Source: Plutella xylostella (Eukaryota; Arthropoda; Insecta; Lepidoptera; Plutellidae). Taken from it: a DNA stretch of 64,000 nucleotides. Under the pieces are notes generated by a model. The model was not told where the DNA came from and made no database searches. It saw only the letters and a list, made by a program, of their open reading frames with translations. The stretch lies in the NCBI RefSeq assembly GCF_932276165.1, contig NC_063982.1:2187501-2251500 (forward strand). The letters are read 5' to 3'. Of this stretch, positions 41,546 through 50,739 are shown in pieces. Each line of letters opens with the position of its first letter. The first letter of the stretch is position 1. The position numbers were made by a program, and so were the translations under genes.

Positions 41546-41641
41546 TTAGGTAGTTATGTTTTCGTCGACGATAATGAAAATTTCTTACTTTCACACAGTA
41601 AAAGGAGAAATTGTATGAAACCTGTCATTGGTAAATGAATA

Positions 41642-41714
41642 CACCCACGAGCAATGAAAAAGTTCCTTCCGCCATTCACGTTCCATGTCGCTGGTTTTTT
41701 TTTGCTCGTAAGTG
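41642..41714. mobile_element. TA-site MITE, family S, short copy
   Basis: CACCCACGAGCAATGAAAAA to TTTTTGCTCGTAAGTG with TA flanks. Confidence 0.7.
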
Positions 41715-41887
41715 TAGAATTATTGGAACTAGAACTAAATTCTCTAGGGTTGAATTTTATCCGTTAACCCCTAGAATACCTACCCGACTTACTAAGCCAC
41801 TTTCATTAAAGCGAAGTGTCCATCTATCGGTGTCGTATGTATTGCAACAAGCGGATTGTCATAACCTTGTTTGTTTGTATTATTTTC

Positions 41888-41996
41888 TGTTTTTTTTTCA
41901 TATATGTTTTTTGTAGTGTTCTTTTTCTTTTTGTTTCTGTTTTTTATTGTTCAGTGTGTCAAATAAATGTTTCTTTCTTTCTTTCTTTCTTTCATA
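41888..41996 (+). mobile_element. Retroposon tail with (CTTT)n
   Basis: TTTTTTTTTCATATATGTTT, TTTTGTTTCTGTTTTTTATT, GTTCAGTGTGTCAAATAAAT then (CTTT)n. A reversed copy of this piece is the insertion at 42364-42459. Confidence 0.7.
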
Positions 41997-42006
41997 AATG
42001 TATAGA

Positions 42007-42349
42007 GAAACGGCGTCGGCAATGCCGATGAATTGCACGCATTTGTGTGAATTTCTACAGGTGTTGCAAAAAGGGTATACTAAGCCGAAACCAGCATGAA
42101 CAGCATGTTAAAGGTAAGCCCGAAAATGAAATCAGAATTTCAAAATTCGAGAAAAAATAATTTCATTTTCCATAGAAACTTAGTTGGTCACGTGACTTTT
42201 TACTATGGAGAATGTTTTTTTTTCGCGAACTTTGAACTTCTGATTTCTGATTCGGGCTTAGATATAACATTTTTGCAACACCCTGTGTACAAAGGACACT
42301 GAATACGATGAGTCCGTTGCGTACGGTGCCGAAAGGTGGACGCTTACCT
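42007..42349 (+). repeat. Old repeat (family X) split by a MITE
   Basis: GAAACGGCGTCGGCAATGCC to GTGTGAATTTCTA on the left (42007-42057) and CAAAGGACACTGAATACGAT to GTGGACGCTTACC on the right (42290-42349). The uninterrupted relative is at 14535-14640. Confidence 0.65.
42058..42287. mobile_element. TA-site MITE, family G, inserted in repeat X
   Basis: CAGGTGTTGCAAAAAGGGTA at the left and TTTTTGCAACACCCTGTG at the right, TA at 42056-42057 and 42288-42289. Very close to the copy at 40595. Confidence 0.85.
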
Positions 42350-42363
42350 TTGATGTCACACTG

Positions 42364-42459
42364 AAAGAAAGAAACATTTATTTGACACACTGAACAATAA
42401 AAAACAGAAACAAAAAGAAAAAAAAAAGAATAACACAAAAAAAAATATATGAAAAAAAA
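42364..42459 (-). mobile_element. 5'-truncated retroposon tail, present only in copy B
   Basis: AAAGAAAGAAACATTTATTT then GACACACTGAACAATAAAAA, reversed relative to 41888-41996. CACACTG at 42357-42363 and 42460-42466 is the duplication; copy A has a single GTCACACTGATCAA. Confidence 0.85.
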
Positions 42460-42799
42460 CACACTGATCAAATTCCACCCTGTACACTACAGCTCTAAAT
42501 GACACTTAAGAAGGTAATTCCTAGAAAACCAATAGGTTTCCATCAATATCTATTTTATCGTGTCGTCTTGTCAGTGCGGGGAAGATAACAATGAAATTTA
42601 TTGGAATCCAATGGGCCAGAAATTTGGCAGACTTGTGGCAATTGTATTTTTATTGCAGCCTAGCTTACCGCCGTTATTTGTTTTATGTTCGAGGTCAACA
42701 GAAAAATATAGGGTACTTAATAAAATTTTGCATATTTAAAGTGTTTATTAGAACTAAGGTAGGTATATGTTACTTACTTAGAATATAAGTAAGTAATAT

Positions 42800-42965
42800 A
42801 GAATTACTTTCTATATTACTTACTTAGAATAATATTACCTAGATTAAACTTGCTATGCCCTACAGGGCACTATGTTAAGGACCATTTTGTACATAATTTT
42901 AAGATCAGTGTAAAACTTACATAGTTGCAATAAACATATTACTATATTACTATTACTTATCCAGT
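42800..42965 (+). mobile_element. LINE 3' untranslated end in copy B
   Basis: Same CTTGCTATGCCCTACAGGGC to CAATAAACATATTACTATAT sequence as in copy A and at 48862-49000. Confidence 0.7.
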
Positions 42966-43060
42966 TAGGTAGTTATGTTTTCGTCGACGATAATGAAAAT
43001 TTCTTACTTTCACACAGTAAAAGGAGAAATTGTATGAAACCTGTCATTGGTAAATTTATA

Positions 43061-43134
43061 CACCCACGAGCAATGAAAAAGTTCCTTCCGCCATTCACGT
43101 TCCATGACACTGTTTTTTTTATTGCTCGTAAGTG
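43061..43134. mobile_element. TA-site MITE, family S, short copy in B
   Basis: CACCCACGAGCAATGAAAAA to TATTGCTCGTAAGTG, TA flanks. Confidence 0.7.
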
Positions 43135-43150
43135 TAGAATTATTGGAACT

Positions 43151-44114
43151 GGCAGTAAATAAACAGAAGGCATATTTGATGGCGCCAGTTTTGTGTCCCA
43201 AGACAAGACACTATGACATAGGACTTCAACAGATGTTGACTATTGTGCAATAAAATTGTCCTATTTGACAAAAACATGATGACATGACGTGTCGTTGTAT
43301 GTGCAATTCATTCAGATCTATTGTGTGTACAAATAGATCTATTGACATGTCTTTCTATTGATCTTTTATTGATTTTATAGATGGCCAAAGTGACTGTACT
43401 TTATTTGGTATTTTTATGTTTTTTAAACCTCTTAACCAAACTATTGGTGTTACTAGTTACGAAAGATTTTCTTATATATCTGTGAATAAATTTAATACCT
43501 GTTAATTTATTTAGTTGTCTTATTTTTACTATCAATTTATGTCTTCAATAACTTTACAAAATAGCTGAAACATAAACACAAAGTTTATACCTATTGGGTG
43601 CTAAAAACACTTGTAAACATGCAAAAGGTTATTAAAATAATAATTAATGTAAAAGTATGCTTATAAAATTATTATTTATAACTTCCTTCATAGTGCGGAG
43701 TTAATAAAGCTCCTAATATATTACCCCACCTGCGTATAACTTTAGTTTAGTCTCTATACAATGTTATAATGAAAGAATCTTAAGGACACATTGACAGATA
43801 CGTCTGGTAAGGGTGCTTCTTTTATAAAGGCTGTGGGTTCTGTAATAAGTAATCTTATTACAAACCTACGATTCGATTTTACATTTAGCACTGTTATATT
43901 TAATGTATTTTTTTTCGCAATTTGAATCTATAAAGTCTAGAAAAAGAAAATGGATCCTAAATGATTGTTGAAGCCGGTATTTATCGATGGATTTAATTTT
44001 TTTAAGCACAAATCTATTAAGAATCCATCAACCCTGACTGGGTTAAAAAGTGATCAACACGCTACTTCGATTATTTTTTATTCCTAAATACTTACATGCA
44101 GTGAGAGGTGAAAT
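43151..44114. other. Unassigned AT-rich sequence
   Basis: No gene or recurring repeat recognised. Confidence 0.5.
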
Positions 44115-44400
44115 GAAATGAAAAAAGGGACCGAAGTGCTTAAAACCGTAAAAAGGAGAAAGTTGCAGTACCTGGGACATATTATGCGCTACAGTAAATA
44201 CGGTTTATTGCAACTTCTCCTACAAGGGAAAATTCAAGGCCGTCGAAGACCCGGTCGAAAAAGAACATCATGGGTCCAAAATCTGAAAGACTGGTACAAC
44301 ACCGACACCACATCCTTGTTCCGAGCAGCAGTCTCGAAGGAAAGAATAAGCCAGATGATTGCCGACCTCCGATAGGAGATGGTACCCAAAGAAGAAGAAG
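44115..44400 (+). pseudogene. RTE-like LINE polymerase C-terminal end
   Basis: The 85-codon frame reads EVLKTVKRRKLQYLGHIMRY, LLLQGKIQGRRRPGRKRTSW, LKDWYNTDTTSLFRAAVSKE and RISQMIADLR-stop, then a (GAA)n tail. The KLQYLGHIMR ... GRRRPGRKRxSW ... MIADLR order is the C-terminal domain of RTE/BovB-type LINEs. The frame is open to the stop but RT and endonuclease are missing: a 5'-truncated copy. Confidence 0.8.
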
Positions 44401-44532
44401 TGAGAGGTATACTTAAACACAAATCTTTGAGAAGTTTCTACGTATTTGTCTGTCTATGAATACCTTTATTAAATATCTTTTGAGACATCATTATGGTAGA
44501 ATTATTGGGATATAAAACCTTATCAGGGCCTC
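44401..44532. other. Unassigned sequence
   Basis: Nothing recognised. Confidence 0.4.
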
Positions 44533-44534
44533 TA

Positions 44535-44702
44535 GTACGGGATTTGCTCTTTTTGAAAACTTAAAAAGTTTACGTTTTCTCCTGTCATCTGCATACATTA
44601 TTTGTCAAAAATTTCATGATAGTTTCCGCAAGAGGCGCGACTTAGTATGCGAGAAAACGTAAACTTTTATAGTTTTCGCCAAACTATCAAACCTGTTAGT
44701 AC
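44535..44702. mobile_element. MITE family V, copy 2
   Basis: GTACGGGATTTGCTCTTTTT to TATCAAACCTGTTAGTAC between TA dinucleotides; shares the CTGTCATCTGCATACATTAT interior with 33383 and 61941. Confidence 0.7.
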
Positions 44703-44772
44703 TAGACCCCCTGTGCAGCTGGATAGACCTTACATTTTACTTGTAGTCCCACGATGGATTAATGTATTTGTT

Positions 44773-45128
44773 AGATGGTTCGAGAGAGCGGTGGTAGCTC
44801 AGTCGGGTAAGCGCCCGCTTCTCAAGCAAGAGATGCGGGTTCGAATCCCGGCGCTGACATGTACCAATGAGTTCTTTTAACTTAAGTACAATGTATACCA
44901 TCGCTCTTACGGTGAAGGAAAACATCGTGAGGAAACCTGCATATCTAGATTTAGCACATCTAGATATGTGAACCCACCAACCCGCAGTGGACCAGCGTGG
45001 TGGGAAATGGTCCAAGCTTAGGAAGGCAGTTTAGACCTTGGGGATATGCACAAAGGTTCCACTCGAGAGAGCCAGGTGCAGGTACTTACACCCCCACAGA
45101 GAATAGAATAGAATAGATGGTTCGAGAG
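44773..45128 (+). repeat. 14-bp target duplication of SINE-B (outer bounds)
   Basis: AGATGGTTCGAGAG at 44773-44786 and 45115-45128, exact. Confidence 0.9.
44787..45114 (+). mobile_element. Complete SINE-B
   Basis: The tRNA-related head AGCGGTGGTAGCTCAGTCGG has an A box, and GGTTCGAATCC 40 bp later is the B box. Body: GGTGAAGGAAAACATCGTGA, a 12-bp hairpin ATCTAGAT-TTAGCAC-ATCTAGAT, AACCCGCAGTGGACCAGCGT and CACAAAGGTTCCACTCGAGA, then a GAATA-repeat tail. The acceptor-stem ends do not pair well, so the head is no working tRNA. Truncated copies at 63334-63542 and 4870-4952. Confidence 0.9.
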
Positions 45129-45556
45129 CGCTCGTAGGGAACCCTAAAAAAAATTAGTGCAGCCACCGCAAAAAAACTAGTGTTACCACATGAAAAATGC
45201 CACTTCATTAAATGACAATTATTACTATTCGAAAGCTCTCGACTTCGCCTCTCAACTTCTCAAAGATGTTTGCGTACATCTGCCCCTATTTTTTTTTATC
45301 CAACAAAGCAGTTACTTCAGGCGTTAAATTTTGATTTTGGAACGGTCCCTTTTTGACAATGGAACGTCGTTGGCATTGTAAAAGCGAATCTTTGCCGTGA
45401 ATGAGTGATGGTGGAAGAAAAAGTTGGGTGATTTTGAAGATTTTAAAGGACTTGTGGGGAGCGTATTTGTGAATATGTGATTTGAATCGCGTAGTATTTG
45501 TCAATACACTTTAGCATTTTAAAAAAATACTCTTTATACTGCGAGAGTGTTTTAGT
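45129..45556. other. Unassigned sequence
   Basis: No domain in the 72-aa minus-strand ORF. Nothing recognised. Confidence 0.4.
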
Positions 45557-45605
45557 AGAGGCCTATGTCCAGTGGACGATCATTGGCTGATGATGATTAT
45601 GATTG
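45557..45605 (+). mobile_element. LINE 3' tail scrap
   Basis: AGGCCTATGTCCAGTGGACG then ATCATTGGCTGATGATGATT, the usual end of the VGRPPARW-type LINE with a (GAT)n tail. Confidence 0.6.
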
Positions 45606-45750
45606 TATACCTACCTACTATTTATTAGTGGTATTAAATGTACAAGTGTCAATCGATCAAAGCCCGAAGTCTAAAATTTTATAAATGATTTTTTTGTTAT
45701 TGGACTTAAGATTTTCATATTTTTTTATATTTGTCAGTTATTTAGTCTTG
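45606..45750. other. Unassigned sequence
   Basis: Nothing recognised. Confidence 0.4.
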
Positions 45751-45862
45751 TAGCCAGTCCACTAACCTGCACTAGGCCAGCGTGGTGGACTAGGCCTTAA
45801 CCCTTCCTTCATTGGAAGGAGACCCGTGCCCCAGTAGTGGGGACGTGATGGGTCGTGATTAT
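45751..45862 (+). mobile_element. SINE-C 3' part
   Basis: GTCCACTAACCTGCACTAGG, CCAGCGTGGTGGACTAGGCC, CCTTCATTGGAAGGAGACCC, GTGCCCCAGTAGTGGGGACG, TGATGGGTCGTGATTAT. No tRNA-like head here. Confidence 0.7.
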
Positions 45863-45995
45863 AGTCTTGTAGGCAAATATGTCACTTACTCGTGTTTACA
45901 TTTGCTGTGCTTTTGACATCTTTAAATTTTGGCAGAGTATCAATCAGTCCAATAATCAACATCATCATTAAATTTTACTTCAGTATTTGAGAAAA

Positions 45996-46222
45996 ACTAG
46001 CTGTTCCTGCTTCGCTTCGCTTCGCCTTAAAAAGTTTTCCCGGGGGAATTACGGGATAAAAAGTAGCCTATGTTCTTTCGTAGGGTCTAGACCATTTTAA
46101 ATGAAATTTGGTATAAGTACATATATACCTAATTTCATTTAAATCCGTTCAGTAATTTTGGCGTGAAAGAGTAGCAGACAGACAGACAGACACAGTTACT
46201 TTCGCATTTATAATATTAGTTA
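45996..46222 (-). mobile_element. Helitron-like (GTCT)n element, copy 9
   Basis: ACTAGCTGTTCCTGCTTCGC at the left and CATTTATAATATTAGTTAGG at the right. The interior has an extra partly repeated AATTTGGTATA segment near 46105-46135. Confidence 0.8.
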
Positions 46223-46539
46223 GGATAACTCAACGTTGTTTGATCGAAAAATACTGGTATAGTATTTAGAAATACGCAATACTTTCAGAAAAAAGGGCAA
46301 GTAACAGGATACGAACATAACTTAGTTTCGGCTTTGAAGTAAAAATGAATTCTTACGGTGCTCAAGAAAAGTGTACGATTACAAGATCAAATATTATTTA
46401 CCTTAATTGCGAATATTGAAATTTATAATTGATGACCTTATTATAAAGGGCCTTTTTGGGAATGTAATGTTAGATGGACCCTTACTTTGAGTGCAGTTTG
46501 CTTTACACAAATATGAAGGTAATTTAAGAAAGTACTTAA
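46223..46539. other. Unassigned sequence
   Basis: Nothing recognised. Confidence 0.4.
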
Positions 46540-46672
46540 GGTTGTCTGGCAGATAGGTATCGCTTTTAGTGATAAGACCGCCTTTTGTACCCTAATTAAG
46601 TTGCAACTTGTTAATCTTATTATTCTTTGTTGGTGTACAAATAAAGTGTATTCTATCTATCTATCTATCTTA
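46540..46672 (+). mobile_element. LINE 3' tail
   Basis: ATCGCTTTTAGTGATAAGAC, CGCCTTTTGTACCCTAATTA, AATAAAGTGTATTCTATCTA. Same type as 50390-50520 and 61740-61852; a retroposon end with an AATAAA signal and (TATC)n tail. Confidence 0.65.
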
Positions 46673-46724
46673 TAGTCATTATTTTGAGACATTATCTGCG
46701 GGTGTCGAATACCACGAACCAACA

Positions 46725-46880
46725 AAGCGTTGGACGCCCTCCAACCCGCTCAACTAGACAGGTGGCCGGTGGTGGCTGTATGAGGAAGGCCGAGGACCGA
46801 GTGTGGTGGCGCTGCTTGGGGGAGGCCTATGTGCAGCAGTATGTGCGAGTAGACGAATACTAGCTGATGATGAATGATGA
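46725..46880 (+). pseudogene. LINE polymerase C-terminal end
   Basis: A frame reading RQVAGGGCMRKAEDRVWWRC, LGEAYVQQYVRVDEY-stop, then GCTGATGATGAATGATGA. It is the same family as 2655-2930, here on the plus strand and keeping the normal C-terminus. Confidence 0.75.
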
Positions 46881-47206
46881 CTGAGTTCATAGGTACTTAG
46901 ATTTACTCAAATTAGAATCTAAAGGCCTTAATATTGCATTGTACCACAGAATAATAACTAGTCACATTGTATGTACTAACATATAATTTAGCTATTTATT
47001 ATATTCAATAATCACCCCATTAATAGGAGGACATTGGATTTAGCTTTAAAAGTGTAATTCAGAAATAGGGATTAAACGTACAAATTGGCAATTAAACTCG
47101 GCTATTTATATTGTGCATTATTTAAATGAATTTTATGATAATAATTATCATTATTGTTAGGAACATGATATAGGTATATTATAACATAGAATAGATATAG
47201 AATAGA
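46881..47206. other. Unassigned AT-rich sequence
   Basis: Nothing recognised. Confidence 0.5.
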
Positions 47207-47221
47207 TATTCTTTATTTGTA

Positions 47222-47396
47222 GATAGGCGACATACTCAAGAAGAGCCAAACTAGGAGTTTCCGAAACCGACGTGCGTGTATGAAGAGACTTATGAATGTG
47301 GAGGAAGCGAAAGAAGTATGTCAGGATCGTGGCACGTGGAGATCCATAGTCTCTGCCTACCCCTCTGGGAGACAGGCGTGAGCATATGTATGTATG
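47222..47396 (+). mobile_element. LINE C-terminal end, family R, copy 2, with 15-bp duplication
   Basis: 175 bp reading GDILKKSQTRSFRNRRACMK, RLMNVEEAKEVCQDRGTWRS, IVSAYPSGRQA-stop, then an ATGT tail. TATTCTTTATTTGTA at 47207-47221 and 47397-47411 is an exact target duplication. Almost identical to 6200-6380, so both inserted from closely related sources. Confidence 0.9.
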
Positions 47397-47530
47397 TATT
47401 CTTTATTTGTACACAAAAACATGGACAACAATTACAATAAACCTAATTTAAGACATAATTATGTACAATAATGGCCCAAAACGATTTCTTCCAGGCAACC
47501 TTATGGTGGAAGGATATTTCGATGCAAAGG
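47397..47530 (-). mobile_element. Reversed LINE 3' tail
   Basis: TATTCTTTATTTGTACACAA then TTCTTCCAGGCAACCTTATG, the reverse of a tail ending TGTACAAATAAAGAATA. The family R insertion above landed in its end. Confidence 0.6.
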
Positions 47531-47744
47531 GTTATAATTAACGTAACTCTCGTAAGTTATTTTATGATGAAGATGGGCTAATCCTGTCACCACGGTCACA
47601 AACTATAGTTTGGCTCTGAGAGTCTATTCAAACAAATCGCAAGACAAGAACTGGATAATATTATTATTTTTGCCATAAATTTGCATGTAAAAAAAACCCG
47701 CGTCGTGGGAATGAATCCCGTTTCACAGTAGCATACTTAATGTC
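47531..47744. other. Unassigned sequence
   Basis: Nothing recognised. Confidence 0.4.
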
Positions 47745-47848
47745 CACCAACCCGCACTAGGCCCGCGTGGTGGATTTGGCCTAAACCCTTCCTTCATTGG
47801 AAGGGGACCTGTGCCCCAGCAGTGGGGACGTAATGAGTCGTGATGAAT
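47745..47848 (+). mobile_element. SINE-C 3' part
   Basis: TCCACCAACCCGCACTAGGC to GTGCCCCAGCAGTGGGGACG and a GAAT-type tail. ATACTTAATG and ATACCTAATG on the two sides may be a target duplication with one change. Confidence 0.7.
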
Positions 47849-47934
47849 GAATGAATACCTAATGGTCGCCGTCTTCGTTTGTGACTTACCTATTTGCTAA
47901 GAAGATCACTTAAGAAAATAAAACGCTTCTAATC

Positions 47935-48132
47935 CTAACTAATATTATAAATGCGAAAGTAACTGTGTCTGTCTGTCTGTTACTCTTTCACGCCAAAACT
48001 ACAGAACGGATTTGAATGAAATTTGGTATACATACGGTCTAGACCCTGGGAAAGAATATAGGCTACTTTTTATCCCGGAATTTCCACGGGAAAACTTTTT
48101 AAGGCGAAGCGAAGCGCGCGGGAACAGCTAGT
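47935..48132 (+). mobile_element. Helitron-like (GTCT)n element, copy 10
   Basis: AATCCTAACTAATATTATAA start, two GTCT units, GCGCGCGGGAACAGCTAG end before TTAGG. Confidence 0.85.
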
Positions 48133-48167
48133 TAGGCTATATTCGAAGAAACAACAGCAAAAAAATA

Positions 48168-49246
48168 CACTCACGGGCAATAAAAAGGTTCCACTGAGAA
48201 AAGCACGAAATTACTCCTAAACTGAAAAGGCTAGCTAAGTGACGCTTTTTGCAACATTGAAGAACATTTAACAGAGCATCAGGATATTACCAACTAAAAA
48301 CGGTAATATGTAGTTATTTTGTTAAAATTTTAAATTAGATGTTTAAAAACATTGGGGTTGTTTATCACACTATCTACATTAACTTTAATAAATATATATA
48401 CTTACATATTTTACATATACATATTTTTGAAATAGCCAAGTTTGTAAGGAACAATATGGAGTTATTTAAACAGGTAAATGAAGTCCATAAAATTAACACT
48501 AGGAACAAAAACAAACTATCAGTGCCACAATTTAATATGTAAATTTTTAACAATAGCCCATTCTTTAAATGCATAAAAATCTACAATAAACTTCCAACCA
48601 TTATTAAATCCGAATTAATCTATACTAAATTCCTTTACAAATTAAAAACTAACACAGAAATGCTATTACACAGTAAATGAATACCTAGTTGATAACTAAA
48701 ATAACTTAATATAAACACCTATCTTTGTTATTATGAACCAAATATTTATATTTTTAACTACTCTATGTTAAATATTATAGTTTATTATGAATGTTAAAAT
48801 TTAATGTAGATTTTATATCTTTATTATGTAAACAAATACATACAAATTTGTTACTTTCTATTACTTACTTAGAATAATATTACCTAGATTAAACTTGCTA
48901 TGCCCCACAGGGCACTATGTTAAGGACCATTATGTACATAATTTTAAGATCAGTGTAAAACTTACATAGTTGCAATAAACATATTACTATTACTATTTTA
49001 CTTATACTAAATTATTAACCCACTTAAACTCTGCCAAAACACATTAAATTTGTATGTCAATAATTGTAATACTTAACTAGAATGTTTCACTGTTTGGAAG
49101 GAACTGGTTCTTGACACACAGGTCAGTCTAGTTTAGGAACCAGGGCTACCCCACCTTGTATGTTTTTACTTATTACAATAAATATATGTTTATGTTTATG
49201 TTTGGTGTCGGCATTTTGTTAGTGGAACTTTTTCATTGCCCGTGAT
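48168..49246. mobile_element. MITE family S split by a LINE fragment
   Basis: The left part 48168-48361 begins CACTCACGGGCAATAAAAAG and follows the 31072-31299 element (inverted) base for base in outline. The right part 49197-49246 resumes GTTTGGTGTCGGCATTTTGT and ends TTTTTCATTGCCCGTGA. Between them is LINE sequence. Confidence 0.8.
48362..49196 (+). pseudogene. 5'-truncated LINE inserted in MITE S
   Basis: The end of an ORF2 is readable: KFVRNNMELFKQVNEVHKIN, TRNKNKLSVPQFN, a stop at 48540, then NNSPFFKCIKIYNKLPTIIK and FLYKLKTNTEMLLHSK-stop. The TRNK ... YNKLP ... FxxKLK pattern is the extreme C-terminus of CR1/jockey-group LINEs. The 3' untranslated part (48850-49005) recurs in duplication copies A and B. 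It ends in TTTATG repeats. Confidence 0.7.
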
Positions 49247-49550
49247 ATTATATGTTTATGAATATTTTAACAGTATCTTCATAGGCCCATATTAGTAGCT
49301 AGATATCTAAATCTTTTAAAAACTCGAAACTGACGAATGAATGTTAAAAAAAACGAGATTAGTATTAATGAAGACCACACAAGGCTGTTAAAAAAACCAT
49401 AAATTCACGTTAAAGTGACAAAATTACTTTGAAAAGGAGATAAATTTGTACCGGTGCATTAATTTTGTGTTCGACTTATCTTAAGTGTGGCGACACCTTT
49501 GACATTAGTTTCTTAAATAAATAAAACATAATAATACGTAGGTATAATCC
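49247..49550. other. Unassigned sequence
   Basis: Nothing recognised. Confidence 0.4.
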
Positions 49551-49753
49551 TAACTAATATTATAAATGCGAAAGTAACTGTGTCTGTCTGTCTGTCTGTC
49601 TGTCTGTTACTCTTTCACGCCAAAATTACTGAACGGATTTGAATGAAATTTGGTATATACGGTCTAGAGCCTGGGAAAGAACAGGATACTTTTTATCCCG
49701 GAATTCCCACGGGAAAACTTTTTGAGGCGAAGCAAATCTCGCGGGAAAAACAG
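49551..49753 (+). mobile_element. Helitron-like (GTCT)n element, copy 11, in an inverted composite
   Basis: TAACTAATATTATAAATGCG start. The end is altered to CGCGGGAAAAACAG and runs into LINE sequence. The same altered end is found in copy 12. Confidence 0.8.
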
Positions 49754-49762
49754 ATGTCGTAG

Positions 49763-49905
49763 TATAGGACGCCCTCCTGCTAGGTGGGGTGACGACTTCC
49801 GAATGGTGGCTGGTAATGATTGGATGCGGAAAGTTATAGCTAACATCCAGATGTCATTGGCATGCTTTGGGCCTACGTCCAGCTGTGGATAGGCTGGTGA
49901 TGATG
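49763..49905 (+). pseudogene. LINE polymerase C-terminal fragment
   Basis: Reads GRPPARWGDDFRMVAGNDWM, RKVIANIQMSLACFGPTSSC and then a GATGATGATGA tail. VGRPPARW-type LINE end. Confidence 0.7.
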
Positions 49906-50127
49906 ATGAAATCGGGTGAATAATCTTTTCACTAAAATGCTCCAATGTGCCTAGCACAATTTATGCGAAATTAAAAATTAAACGAGTCATGTTCCAAACA
50001 AAAATGGTGAATAATTGAATATGCATATTAACACAATGTCGACGACTCTCGGAGTATTTGTTAGCTGACGCCATGAGTACGGGCGGAGAGCGGTGTGTTA
50101 CTGTGACATTAATAAAGTCGTCGTAAA
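49906..50127. other. Spacer of the inverted composite
   Basis: Unassigned sequence between the two inverted arms. Confidence 0.5.
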
Positions 50128-50364
50128 GAAGTCGTCACCCCGCCTAGCAGGAGGGCGTCCTATACTACGACATCTGTTTTTCCCGCGAGATTTGCTTCGC
50201 CTCAAAAAGTTTTCCCGTGCGAATTCCGGGATAAAAAGTATCCTGTGTTCTTTCCCAGGGTCTAGACCGTATATATACCAAATTTCATTCAAATCCGTTC
50301 AGTAATTTTGGCGTGAAAGAGTAACAGACAGACAGTAACTTTCGCATTTATAATATAAGTTAGA
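50128..50364 (-). mobile_element. Helitron-like copy 12 with captured LINE piece, inverted partner of 49551-49798
   Basis: GAAGTCGTCACCCCGCCTAG then CAGGAGGGCGTCCTATACTA is the reverse of the LINE piece at 49763-49798. It is followed by the reversed Helitron-like element with the identical altered end and only two GTCT units. Both arms share the same element/LINE junction. Confidence 0.85.
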
Positions 50365-50384
50365 ATGACATACATACCTATATC

Positions 50385-50518
50385 CTCCACCCAAAGGTTG
50401 CCTGAAGGGATCGCTTTTAGTGATAAGGCCGCCTAATGCGTTGTATCCACTGTATTATAAATTGTTATTTGTGTCCTGTTAAGTCAATAAAGTATAGTAT
50501 TCTATTCTATTCTATTCT
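50385..50518 (+). mobile_element. LINE 3' tail
   Basis: CACCCAAAGGTTGCCTGAAG, GGATCGCTTTTAGTGATAAG, GTCAATAAAGTATAGTATTC then (TATTC)n. Confidence 0.65.
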
Positions 50519-50677
50519 AATCAACACGACCCATCACGGCCTCACTGCTTAGACACGGGTCTCCAATGAAGGAAGGGTTTTAGGCCTAGTCCACCACGCT
50601 GGCCTGTTGCGAGTTGGTAGACCCCAAAACAAGTAAGCTTGTGCTGAGAGAGTCTTACCATAATATTTAGTGCGTAC
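50519..50677 (-). mobile_element. SINE-C 3' part, reversed
   Basis: CACGACCCATCACGGCCTCA, GGGTCTCCAATGAAGGAAGG, CTAGTCCACCACGCTGGCCT, then a CTTGTGCTGAGAGAGT stretch also present at 59035-59050. Confidence 0.7.
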
Positions 50678-50739
50678 TATGTGGTAATTTACTGTTCTTT
50701 TTACGGGGAAGGAAAACATCGTGAAGCCAGCACCATCTT

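Larger units (their letters stand above)
40595..41730 (+). repeat. Direct duplication, copy A
   Basis: Matches 42058-43150 with small differences. Contents: family G MITE (40595-40823), part of repeat X, a family H MITE (40948-41088, absent from copy B), a 3' untranslated piece of a LINE (41370-41545) and a short family S MITE (41642-41714). Homology begins exactly at the MITE terminus. The 75- and 65-aa ORFs in A and B are collinear but begin differently and have no known domain. Confidence 0.85.
42058..43150 (+). repeat. Direct duplication, copy B
   Basis: Partner of 40595-41730, about 1460 bp downstream, same direction. It lacks the family H MITE and has a 96-bp retroposon-tail insertion not found in A. 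Apart from these the copies differ by scattered substitutions and short indels. Confidence 0.85.

Noticed and set aside
44790..44862. tRNA gene
   Set aside because: A and B boxes are present, but the acceptor ends do not pair well and the sequence is the head of a SINE with a target duplication around the whole element.
50093..50305. 70-aa ORF and its mirror at 49664-49957 sharing a stretch
   Set aside because: They translate the inverted Helitron-like arms with LINE piece; no gene.
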